Assembly (NCBI GenBank): GCA_946413655.1
Contig: CAMKLO010000029.1
Location: 1-41,009, forward strand
Origin: an uncultured Fibrobacter sp.
Lineage (GTDB): Bacteria; Fibrobacterota; Fibrobacteria; Fibrobacterales; Fibrobacteraceae
Length of the DNA stretch: 41,009 nucleotides
Direction: 5' to 3'
In this document: positions 26,805 through 32,435 of the stretch, piece after piece
Numbering within the stretch: the first letter of the stretch is position 1
How the letters are laid out: every line of letters begins with the position of its first letter
The notes under the pieces: generated by a model
The model's database searches: none
Seen by the model: the letters and a program-made list of their open reading frames with translations, nothing else
What the model was told of the DNA's origin: nothing
Translations under genes and position numbers: made by a program

Positions 26805-27539
26805 TTACCATAAGAATTGCCTTATCGGGAAAAGATAAATCTGCATTGTCGTCAATCCAGCAAATTTTTCAAGAATAATGGGCTTAAAGATCCAATGAAC
26901 TAATAAAATGTATAATGAAAATATCGAAACGAAGGTAACGGAGTTCTCCGCCAAATAAATAATAAAATCCAATAAAATTTCGTTTGATGGGCGTAGGTTT
27001 CGAAATTGTTGGGAATAACGAGACCCGAAAACACGCGCAAGTTCATACACTTTTGATCCTATCGCCACTTTAGGGAATTTCCATTTAACAAATTCAATTA
27101 TTCCAATCTGTATACTCCGTTTTTGTATAATTTTTATCGGCAATATACAATATGAAATAAATTCAACAATTGACCACAATAACATTCCAATAAACAGAAA
27201 CGATGAAATCCATAGCGAATATAACTCTCCAAACGGTTTAAAAATAGCCATATACATGGCAAAGATACAAATAACCAATTGTACTATAGAATCTATAACC
27301 GATTTCTTGAATTGAGCATACAACAGCTCACGAAGTTTCGGCTTCAAAACATCGGGAAACGCTTGCATCGCAATGCCAGTTCTATCCAACAAAGTTTGCA
27401 ATACAGAGACAAATTTTCCCTTCATCCCCCCCCCTATTTCAAAAATTCCTTCAATAGTCTCATATAATAGAATCTTCAACGTCAATTTTTGAGGCACAAA
27501 TATAATGATGCCAGCGATAACACCAACAGGAAAAATCAA
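26805..27539 (-). CDS. Polytopic membrane protein of the island operon, start uncertain
   Basis: No family recognised. About four membrane segments: residues about 4-15 or none depending on the start, 83-98, 108-127 and 209-226, with basic loops between. The longest reading starts at a TTG, 37 bp after the EcsC gene; no ATG is available before codon 39. Codons 36-38 are three GGG inside a G9 run, directly followed by an ATG (27425) that would give a 206-residue protein using the G run as a ribosome binding site. Either start would be sensitive to length changes in the run. Same strand and A+T-rich composition as EcsC and DUF262 genes, so likely part of one operon. Confidence 0.6.
   Translation of the reverse strand: MIFPVGVIAGIIIFVPQKLTLKILLYETIEGIFEIGGGMKGKFVSVLQTLLDRTGIAMQAFPDVLKPKLRELLYAQFKKSVIDSIVQLVICIFAMYMAIFKPFGELYSLWISSFLFIGMLLWSIVEFISYCILPIKIIQKRSIQIGIIEFVKWKFPKVAIGSKVYELARVFGSRYSQQFRNLRPSNEILLDFIIYLAENSVTFVSIFSLYILLVHWIFKPIILEKFAGLTTMQIYLFPIRQFLW
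27426..27434 (-). repeat. G9 homopolymer tract
   Basis: Nine consecutive C on the plus strand (G on the coding strand) in a very A+T-rich region, directly before an ATG in the membrane-protein gene. Candidate for slipped-strand phase variation. Confidence 0.7.
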
Positions 27540-27576
27540 GCATTATATCGATTCTTTATTTAACCTTCTGTTTTTA

Positions 27577-28416
27577 TTAGGCAATCTCCACACTGTTTTC
27601 TTCCAACCATCTTTTTTGGAAAGATCTTCGAGCAGCCCAACAAATATCATTGATGTACTGAGCATTCATAGTAGCTCCAATACCAGCACCAATAAAGGGA
27701 ATTGCTTGTAGAGCTTTACGCTTTGTAATATTTATACCTAATTGCTTAGCTAAAGCCTTTATCGCCATAACTCCGGCTTCTTTGCTAAAAGTCTTTTCAG
27801 CAGCAGTTTCTGCCATTTTTTTCCATGTTGTTTTCATTATCATTTGCTGAATGCTTCGCATGGTTGCAATAGCAGCCATTTTTTCAGTAGGATTATTAGC
27901 ACCTGCAGCAGATAATACATTTAATATAAAGCGTTCATCATCACCACTTATAGACTCGTATCCGTAGCACAAACCAACTTTGTGTATGGATCTCAAAGAG
28001 AATGTTATCAAAGCTGGAATATCTACGGCCATACCAGCCAAGCCAAAAAAGCCCGCAGTACCCCCCTCCGCAGTTGCAAAAGCCAATGCCCAATTATGAA
28101 CGCTATTTGCAATTCTGTCACATACTTCCAATTTTCCATTTTTCAAATCAGATATTTTCGCTACACCGCCATCCCTTAAAATATCTTTTGTATCTGCAAG
28201 AGCAGAACCAGCAGCATTTGCAAGATTCAAACAACCTTCAATAGCTTTTTGAGGAACAAGTTTTTGAGCAAGCCATACAACAGGTGTTGACACAACACCC
28301 AACGCTTGATTAACTATATTAGGAGGTTCATGTTCCCACTTTTGAATGCTATTGTATTCTGTTTTTTCATAATCAGTAGCCTTTCTTAATTCCAGTTTCT
28401 CGTTATCATTATCCAT
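27577..28416 (-). CDS. EcsC-family protein
   Basis: A 279-residue protein with the EcsC-family pattern: a Gly/Ala-rich central part (GGTAGFFGLAGMAVDIPALITFSLRSIHKVGLCYGY, residues about 119-154), followed by ERFILNVLSAAGA and a C-terminal GAGIGATMNAQYINDICWAARRSF. The hydrophobic centre suggests membrane association. The molecular role of the family is unknown. AAGGAG precedes the ATG. The gene starts 20 bp after the stop of the CxxC/H mini-protein and is followed by the membrane protein. Its first residues, MDNDNEKLEL, resemble those of the Fic-family protein in the same island (MDKNEKLEI). Confidence 0.8.
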   Translation of the reverse strand: MDNDNEKLELRKATDYEKTEYNSIQKWEHEPPNIVNQALGVVSTPVVWLAQKLVPQKAIEGCLNLANAAGSALADTKDILRDGGVAKISDLKNGKLEVCDRIANSVHNWALAFATAEGGTAGFFGLAGMAVDIPALITFSLRSIHKVGLCYGYESISGDDERFILNVLSAAGANNPTEKMAAIATMRSIQQMIMKTTWKKMAETAAEKTFSKEAGVMAIKALAKQLGINITKRKALQAIPFIGAGIGATMNAQYINDICWAARRSFQKRWLEENSVEIA

Positions 28417-28436
28417 GATTTTTCTCCTTATTAATT

Positions 28437-28643
28437 TTACAACACTTCATGCTTTCCACCACGGCTGCAATTACCGTTGGCGATAGTCCAAAAGTCATAT
28501 GAAAAGCCACACTTAGCACACTCGTATTTGGGCCCTCGTTGCATTCCGCGGTACGGGTCATGCTTGCCGCCCTTGCTACAACCGCCATTAGCGATGTTCC
28601 ACGCATCGTATGAAAGCCCGCACTTTTTACAGTAATAATTCAT
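28437..28643 (-). CDS. 68-residue tandem CxxC/CH zinc-ribbon-like mini-protein
   Basis: Almost the whole protein is two copies of one motif, CxxCGxSYDxWxIANGxCSxGGKH. Potential metal ligands are Cys5, Cys8, Cys22, His28 and Cys42, Cys45, Cys59, His65, fitting two CCCH zinc sites. The near-identity of two copies argues for a real, selected protein rather than a chance frame. An AAGGAG sequence is well placed before the ATG. First gene of the EcsC/DUF262 block, about 170 nt downstream of dyad promoter (b). I do not recognise the family; nucleic acid or protein binding is a guess. Confidence 0.75.
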   Translation of the reverse strand: MNYYCKKCGLSYDAWNIANGGCSKGGKHDPYRGMQRGPKYECAKCGFSYDFWTIANGNCSRGGKHEVL

Positions 28644-28712
28644 TTCATCTCCTTCTTAAAAAGAAATATATCCCCATTTTTTCAAAAGAGCATACAACCG
28701 ATCTGAATTATT

Positions 28713-28781
28713 TCAGCTTGATTCCAATCGCAAAAGAATCAAGTGACTAGCAACACACACCCAATCTTTCACATTTTCCAT
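28713..28781 (-). CDS. Possible 22-codon leader ORF
   Basis: Lies in the leader between dyad promoter (b) and the mini-protein gene. GAGG sits 5 bp before its ATG; the peptide is MENVKDWVCVASHLILLRLESS. Its end overlaps a perfect 8-bp hairpin, CTTGATTC/GAATCAAG, an arrangement reminiscent of attenuation leaders. It may be chance. Confidence 0.25.
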   Translation of the reverse strand: MENVKDWVCVASHLILLRLESS

Positions 28782-28822
28782 AAGTCCTCACGTTTATCCT
28801 TTGGTTTTGCCGACCATCCTCT

Positions 28823-28854
28823 AATATAAAACGGACCCACGACAAATGCTGTCG
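28823..28854 (-). promoter_or_regulatory. Island dyad promoter (b), for the CxxC/H-EcsC-DUF262 block
   Basis: CGACA (28840-28844), 5 nt, TGTCG (28850-28854), 11 nt on the minus strand, TATATT (28823-28828). Predicted leader about 170 nt, unlike the ~20 nt of the others. Confidence 0.68.
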
Positions 28855-28860
28855 TCGGCC

Positions 28861-29030
28861 CTTGGCTTGTTTTTACTCCACAAAAAAAGCGTGGAGTTCG
28901 TGCAATTTACTCATTCAAGGTTCGGCAAAACCATCACGGAATAAACGCAAAAACCCACGCCACACGGCGCGAGTCAGTGCACTTAGTCTTCCGTGAAACA
29001 AAATTTTGCCGATTCTGAATGAAAGCCAAG
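28861..29030. ncRNA. Candidate structured RNA, strand unknown
   Basis: A 170-nt segment folds almost completely. Closing stem CTTGGCTT (28861-28868) with AAGCCAAG (29023-29030); side hairpin ACTCCAC/GTGGAGT (28875-28897); then coaxial stems TCATTCA/TGAATGA (28911, 29016), TCGGCAAAA/TTTTGCCGA (28922, 29004), CACGGAA/TTCCGTG (28935, 28989) and an apical CGCC/GGCG. Every arm is perfect. It matches no RNA I know by sequence (not SRP, RNase P or tmRNA). It lies directly behind dyad promoter (b). An alternative is a palindromic remnant of a mobile element. Confidence 0.45.
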
Positions 29031-29160
29031 AGCAAAGCTCAAACTTATGTCAAAAACTCGATTACCTTATGAAAACCTCTTTTTTCAGTAATATAATCAA
29101 ATTTTTTCGGGGCATGAGTGCAAAAATGTGTTTTCTACACTTTTTCAGAACCTTTAGCAA

Positions 29161-29217
29161 AATGGACTAAAATACAGAAAATAGTTCATTATAATGGACT
29201 AAAATACAATTTTAGTC
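29161..29217 (-). repeat. Direct repeat and hairpin at the end of a FISUC gene
   Basis: AATGGACTAAAATACA occurs at 29161-29176 and 29193-29208. The second copy forms GACTAAAAT-aca-ATTTTAGTC (29197-29217) over the stop codon, similar to the A/U hairpin at the MBL gene end; possibly a terminator. The stretch 29031-29160 shows GAGC-aaa-GCTC and is otherwise A+T-rich without a gene. Confidence 0.5.
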
Positions 29218-29754
29218 TTTTACGCAGCGGATGGAGCAGGCGCAGGAGATGTCATTCGCGGGACTACCGATGTAGGCGTCATCCGAGAAGTTATAGAATT
29301 GTACGCGGTAGGGGCGTTGATCGAACTTGTCGTAAGCCCAGAATGTTGCCGTGCTGCCGATTTCCGCGTATTTGCCGTGCAATACCCCACCCGAGGGGAG
29401 TACACTAAAGCCAAACGGGTCCGTGATTTCTCCGACGGAAATTGTTCGCGGGAGGTCTTTATCGAGCATCCAGCCGTCAGCAGATTTCAGCAGTTTTGCG
29501 GCACCGGCATAGGCGTCTTCGCCATCGACAGTTCCAGAAAATTTTGCTCCGACGCGCAGGAACATTATCCGCCATTCATCGGCTGTGGGCAGATGCCAGC
29601 CTTCGGGAATTACGCCTGGTACGCGTTCCCAGCAATAAAGCAGGGTTTCGCATTTGAAACGCAGGTTTTCGGCCATCCAGATTTGATTGCCAATTTTTAC
29701 GGTGCGGTATGTTTCGCCGTCACGCGGGTCTGTAAATAAAACGTCTTTTATCAT
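29212..29754 (-). CDS. FISUC-domain (TIGR02145) protein without signal peptide
   Basis: A 180-residue protein consisting of one FISUC major paralogous domain: FTDPRDGETYRTVKIGNQIW, MAENLRFKCE, VIPEGWHLPTADEW, AAKLLKSADGW, DPFGFSVLPSGG, STATFWAYDKF and CSIRCVKD. Unlike most members it has no signal peptide or lipobox, so it should be cytoplasmic. The frame extends to a TTG, but the ATG at 29754 is preferred because it lies 8 bp after the stop of the upstream gene with GGAAG in that gene's end, giving coupled translation. It pairs with an unknown gene under dyad promoter (c). The other island FISUC protein shares its first 25 residues almost exactly. Confidence 0.82.
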   Translation of the reverse strand: MIKDVLFTDPRDGETYRTVKIGNQIWMAENLRFKCETLLYCWERVPGVIPEGWHLPTADEWRIMFLRVGAKFSGTVDGEDAYAGAAKLLKSADGWMLDKDLPRTISVGEITDPFGFSVLPSGGVLHGKYAEIGSTATFWAYDKFDQRPYRVQFYNFSDDAYIGSPANDISCACSIRCVKD

Positions 29755-29762
29755 AATTACGC

Positions 29763-30239
29763 TCACTTCCGGTTCCAAATTTTCAGCGGAATCAGCATAA
29801 AGCTTAGCGAGCCGCTTATCGAGTTGTCCTCGACATACTCCACAACGCCATTAGAATAAACTTTGACCGTCTTTTCTATACGGCTTTCAGGCAGGTTAGA
29901 GAGCCATGACAGAGATTTCCATTCATCGCTCCTAAACCCGTCAAAAAAATCATGAAGTCGCTCCTTCGTTATGGGGTCATCACCATCGTCTGATTGATAT
30001 TCCATCACATCGTTATACACAAGAACATACGAAGTATCCTTTCTACAACTCCACTTGAGTTTACGATAAGGGCTTGAATCGATGATTTTGTTCCACACAT
30101 CCCCAAGTATCCGCTGCGAGTCCTCAACCCATTCCCAAAGGGGGCGCTCTGCAAGAGCAGCCGCAATTCTCGCATCCAATATATCGCCTTTTGCAATGCG
30201 TGTCAGGCAGCATAATTTTAAATATTCTTTGATAGTCAT
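29763..30239 (-). CDS. Protein of unknown function, coupled to a FISUC gene
   Basis: A 158-residue soluble protein, no signal peptide, no family I recognise. It is rich in Trp and acidic residues: an N-terminal helical part (MTIKEYLKLCCLTRIAKGD) is followed by strands such as SYVLVYNDVMEYQSDDGDD and a C-terminal SGSLSFMLIPLKIW. GAGGAA precedes the ATG. Its stop overlaps the ribosome binding region of the FISUC gene, so the two products are made together and may interact, for instance as effector and partner. Transcribed from dyad promoter (c), with a predicted leader of about 20 nt. Confidence 0.7.
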   Translation of the reverse strand: MTIKEYLKLCCLTRIAKGDILDARIAAALAERPLWEWVEDSQRILGDVWNKIIDSSPYRKLKWSCRKDTSYVLVYNDVMEYQSDDGDDPITKERLHDFFDGFRSDEWKSLSWLSNLPESRIEKTVKVYSNGVVEYVEDNSISGSLSFMLIPLKIWNRK

Positions 30240-30266
30240 AATTCCTCGCTTGTTAAGACTATCAAG

Positions 30267-30298
30267 AATGTAGATTCAACGCACGACAATTAATGTCG
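30267..30298 (-). promoter_or_regulatory. Island dyad promoter (c), for the unknown-FISUC pair
   Basis: CGACA (30284-30288), 5 nt, TGTCG (30294-30298), 11 nt, TACATT (30267-30272) on the minus strand. The dyad ends at the base before the stop codon of the upstream FISUC gene. Confidence 0.7.
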
Positions 30299-30928
30299 TC
30301 AGCAATCTTTCACGCAGCGGATGGAATTGGCGCAGGAGAAATCGTTCCAAAAACGTTCGAGGAAAACATCATCCTCGTAATAGTTTATCCAAACACGATA
30401 TGCCCACCTATTTCGCCCAACGGAACTCCAAAAACGGGTGTGTTGGCCTCGGGCACCGCAAAAGCCAAATTCTTCCATGCAACCTGCTGGATATGCCGTA
30501 AATCCAAACGAGTCTTCGCCTTTACGGATATGATACCTTTCATATTCTTCCCAGCCGTCTTTTGACTTCAACGCATGAGCCGCCCCGACATACGTTTCGG
30601 CACCATGCTCGCCCAATTCGCATCTTGCGCCGATGGTCGAAAACAGGTCACGCCAATCATCATTGTCCGGCAAACGCCAACCTTCGGGAACAGCCTTTTC
30701 AGCAAATTTCCAGTAATAGCACAAGCCATATTTTTTGAATTCAGGGTCGCAATCCCAATTATACGGAGGAATTTCGCCATGCAAGCACAAATAACCGTAA
30801 CCACCGATATATGCCTGCGCTCCTTCGCATTTATGCCGCAAGTTTTCGGCAAACCAGATGCGATTGCCAATTTTGACTGTACGGTATGTTTCGCCATCTC
30901 GCGGATCTGTAAAGTATGTGTTTATCAT
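30299..30928 (-). CDS. Second FISUC-domain protein without signal peptide
   Basis: A 209-residue single-domain FISUC/TIGR02145 protein: YFTDPRDGETYRTVKIGNR, WFAENLRHKCE, YCLHG-like insertion rich in Gly/Tyr, KAVPEGWRLPDNDDWRDLF, AAHALKSKDGWEEYE, DSFGFTAYPAG, TRFWSS, NSIRCVKD. The insertion of about 30 residues after the N-terminal motif (GAQAYIGGYGYLCLHGEIPP) is absent from the smaller island member. No export signal. AAGGAG is placed 7 bp before the ATG. It follows the Fic-family gene by 70 bp, with a GGGATTGCCAC...GCAATGACG hairpin repeat between, so it may share dyad promoter (d). Confidence 0.82.
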   Translation of the reverse strand: MINTYFTDPRDGETYRTVKIGNRIWFAENLRHKCEGAQAYIGGYGYLCLHGEIPPYNWDCDPEFKKYGLCYYWKFAEKAVPEGWRLPDNDDWRDLFSTIGARCELGEHGAETYVGAAHALKSKDGWEEYERYHIRKGEDSFGFTAYPAGCMEEFGFCGARGQHTRFWSSVGRNRWAYRVWINYYEDDVFLERFWNDFSCANSIRCVKDC

Positions 30929-30949
30929 AAAGGTCTCCTTAAATTATCT

Positions 30950-30984
30950 TGGGATTGCCACGGCCTTTGGGCCTCGCAATGACG
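30950..30984. repeat. Interspersed hairpin repeat (GGGATTGC...GCAATGACG)
   Basis: GGATTGCCACGGCC, short loop, GGCCTCGCAATGACG. Related to the other ATGAC-ending hairpins of the window. Confidence 0.55.
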
Positions 30985-30998
30985 TTATGATATTGCAT

Positions 30999-31529
30999 TT
31001 ACACAAGCAAGTTCACCACAAGTTTGACCATGGTTTCGCGTTCTTCGGGTTTACTTTCAGCAATGAGCAGCGTGAGTGAGACGAGAGCGCCATCACTCAA
31101 AACTTTGGAGCCATCTACACGGTAAAGGAATTCGTTGCGAGACATGTACCACAAGAAAATGAATGCGGCGATGCGCTTGTTGCCATCGACAAAGGAATGA
31201 TTTTTGACAAGCAGATAGAGGAGCATTGCGGCCTTCATCTGTACAGTCGGGTAAAGGTCCTTGCCGTCGAAAGTCTGGTAGATTTGTCCGAGGGAACTTT
31301 TGAATGACGCATCTTTTTCAATGCCGAAGATGCCACTGTCGCGGAACTTTTCCTTGAGCACACCGATGGCGTCCATGGCAAGTTCGTATGTTATGGCACC
31401 TTTCGTTTCGCTGTAGTCGCCACCCTTAGGGATTTCAAGTTGCTGGTGGTCGTAGCGGTCCAATGTTTCCAAGGCCGTTCTGAAGTCACTGATGACATTT
31501 GCGATTTCAAGTTTTTCGTTTTTATCCAT
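30999..31529 (-). CDS. Fic/Doc-family protein
   Basis: A 176-residue protein with a Doc-like Fic core: HSFVDGNKRIAAF (His111, motif 111-119, HxFx(D)GNxR) after QMKAAMLLYLLVKN, and YELAMDAIGVLKEKF earlier. Family members transfer AMP or phosphate from nucleotides to proteins; Doc toxins phosphorylate EF-Tu. The sequence resembles the C-terminal half of RhuM-type proteins but stands alone. The inhibitory (S/T)xxxE(G/N) helix of self-inhibited Fic proteins was not found, and no small antitoxin gene adjoins it. AAGGAG is 7 bp before the ATG. Controlled by dyad promoter (d). Confidence 0.85.
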   Translation of the reverse strand: MDKNEKLEIANVISDFRTALETLDRYDHQQLEIPKGGDYSETKGAITYELAMDAIGVLKEKFRDSGIFGIEKDASFKSSLGQIYQTFDGKDLYPTVQMKAAMLLYLLVKNHSFVDGNKRIAAFIFLWYMSRNEFLYRVDGSKVLSDGALVSLTLLIAESKPEERETMVKLVVNLLV

Positions 31530-31559
31530 GACGTACTCCTTTTATAGGGGGACATCATG

Positions 31560-31591
31560 AATCTAGGTTCACGATGCGACAATTACTGTCG
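31560..31591 (-). promoter_or_regulatory. Island dyad promoter (d), for the Fic-family gene
   Basis: CGACA (31577-31581), 5 nt, TGTCG (31587-31591), 11 nt, TAGATT (31560-31565) on the minus strand. Predicted leader about 24 nt. Confidence 0.68.
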
Positions 31592-31608
31592 CTTACATAT
31601 TTGTAAGG

Positions 31609-31717
31609 GAGATTCCCGATCAAGTCGGGAATGACAAGCAAGGCGAGTGCAGCAAGAATGAGTATACCCATTCTTATTGCCGAGTCGCAGCAGTCAGGCC
31701 ACGAAGTGGAATGACAA
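31609..31717. repeat. Composite three-hairpin repeat, copy A
   Basis: Order: GATTCCCG...CGGGAATGACAA; GGCGAGTG; a central near-palindrome AAGAATGAGTATACCCATTCTT is reduced here to arms AAGAATG/CATTCTT; CCGAG.CG; CAGTCAGGCC; CCAC-gaa-GTGG; AATGACAA. Copy B (32310-32420) has the same order and flanks but a different central palindrome. Confidence 0.65.
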
Positions 31718-31722
31718 TTCAT

Positions 31723-32244
31723 CTACTTGATTCTATCTCCACAGAATTCTTGGCGGCCGCATTTTTCGCAGTGGGCGCCCATCCAGAGTGTGTCGAATTG
31801 TTCGATGGCGCGTTCGACGATTTCCGGGTCGTTCGTGAGGATTCCCGCTTCGAAGTTGCGGCGGAGGGAACTTTTCATGCCGATGCCTGCGCCTGTCAAA
31901 TTTGCAGAGCCGATGTAGGCCGTTTCAAGATCGAAAATCATCATCTTGAAATGCACTCGCGGACACATGACGCGTTCGAGGTCGGTTGCGAGAATTTTAT
32001 AGCGGTCGAAATCTTCGCGGAAGTTCGGGCCGGGTTCTTTAGCGTGAATGAGTCGCACGCCCACGCCGCGCTTAAGCAATCCTGCGAGCTGTCCGAGCAA
32101 CGGTATCGATTCGCCGTTTTGCTTCACATATACGTCCTTGATGTCGGCGGTGCCAATCCAGAGCGTTTCGCGGACTGTCGCGATACGGGAAATGACTTCG
32201 GAATAGTGTTCTTCGTTTTGGATGTACTTGGTGAACGTAGGCAT
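31723..32244 (-). CDS. Phospholipase D-like (single HKD) nuclease-type protein
   Basis: A 173-residue protein with one HKD motif: HFKMMIFD (His98, Lys100, Asp105) followed by AYIGSANLTGAG, the Nuc/PLD signature. Single-HKD members act as dimers and many are nucleases. The C-terminus has HCEKCGRQEFC (Cys159, Cys162, Cys168), a likely metal-binding tail. The frame continues ten codons upstream, but MPTFTKY at 32244 is favoured: the longer form would begin inside the predicted promoter. No ribosome binding site precedes this ATG, which lies at the predicted transcription start, so the mRNA may be leaderless. It is divergent from the WYL regulator gene across a shared dyad. Confidence 0.82.
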   Translation of the reverse strand: MPTFTKYIQNEEHYSEVISRIATVRETLWIGTADIKDVYVKQNGESIPLLGQLAGLLKRGVGVRLIHAKEPGPNFREDFDRYKILATDLERVMCPRVHFKMMIFDLETAYIGSANLTGAGIGMKSSLRRNFEAGILTNDPEIVERAIEQFDTLWMGAHCEKCGRQEFCGDRIK

Positions 32245-32251
32245 AGAAAGA

Positions 32252-32300
32252 AATATAGTATTGTCGGGCGACAATAGATGTCGCGAGATTTATATATATT
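32252..32300. promoter_or_regulatory. Island dyad promoter (e), divergent: PLD gene and WYL regulator
   Basis: CGACA (32269-32273), 5 nt, TGTCG (32279-32283). Minus strand: 11 nt to TATATT (32252-32257). Plus strand: 11 nt to TATATT (32295-32300). A third half-site TGTCG lies at 32262-32266, giving an overlapping TTGTCG-gg-CGACAA palindrome. Confidence 0.7.
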
Positions 32301-32309
32301 AAACAAAAA

Positions 32310-32420
32310 GGAGATTCCCGCTCGGAGGCGGGAATGACAAAGGAGCCGAGTGACGCAGAAACATGCTTGCATGTTTCTATATCCGAGGCGAACCAGTCAG
32401 GCCCCGTTAGGGGAATGACA
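32310..32420. repeat. Composite three-hairpin repeat, copy B
   Basis: Same plan as copy A, with GAAACATGC-tt-GCATGTTTC (32358-32377) as the central palindrome and CCCC-gtta-GGGG as the last hairpin. It lies in the 5' leader of the WYL gene. Confidence 0.65.
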
Positions 32421-32435
32421 TAAAACGAGGTTTTT

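Noticed and set aside
22404..28643. BREX, DISARM or another named multi-gene defence system
   Set aside because: No PglZ, methyltransferase, BrxC or DrmA-like gene is visible; only DUF262 proteins and a WYL regulator fit a defence theme.
28861..29030. Retron msr-msd RNA
   Set aside because: No reverse transcriptase gene is present in the window.
29212..30928. Diversity-generating retroelement with FISUC proteins as targets
   Set aside because: No reverse transcriptase and no template/variable repeat pair were seen, despite the lectin-like fold.
31723..32274. Longer start of the PLD-like protein
   Set aside because: The extra ten codons overlap the -10 box and dyad of the divergent promoter.
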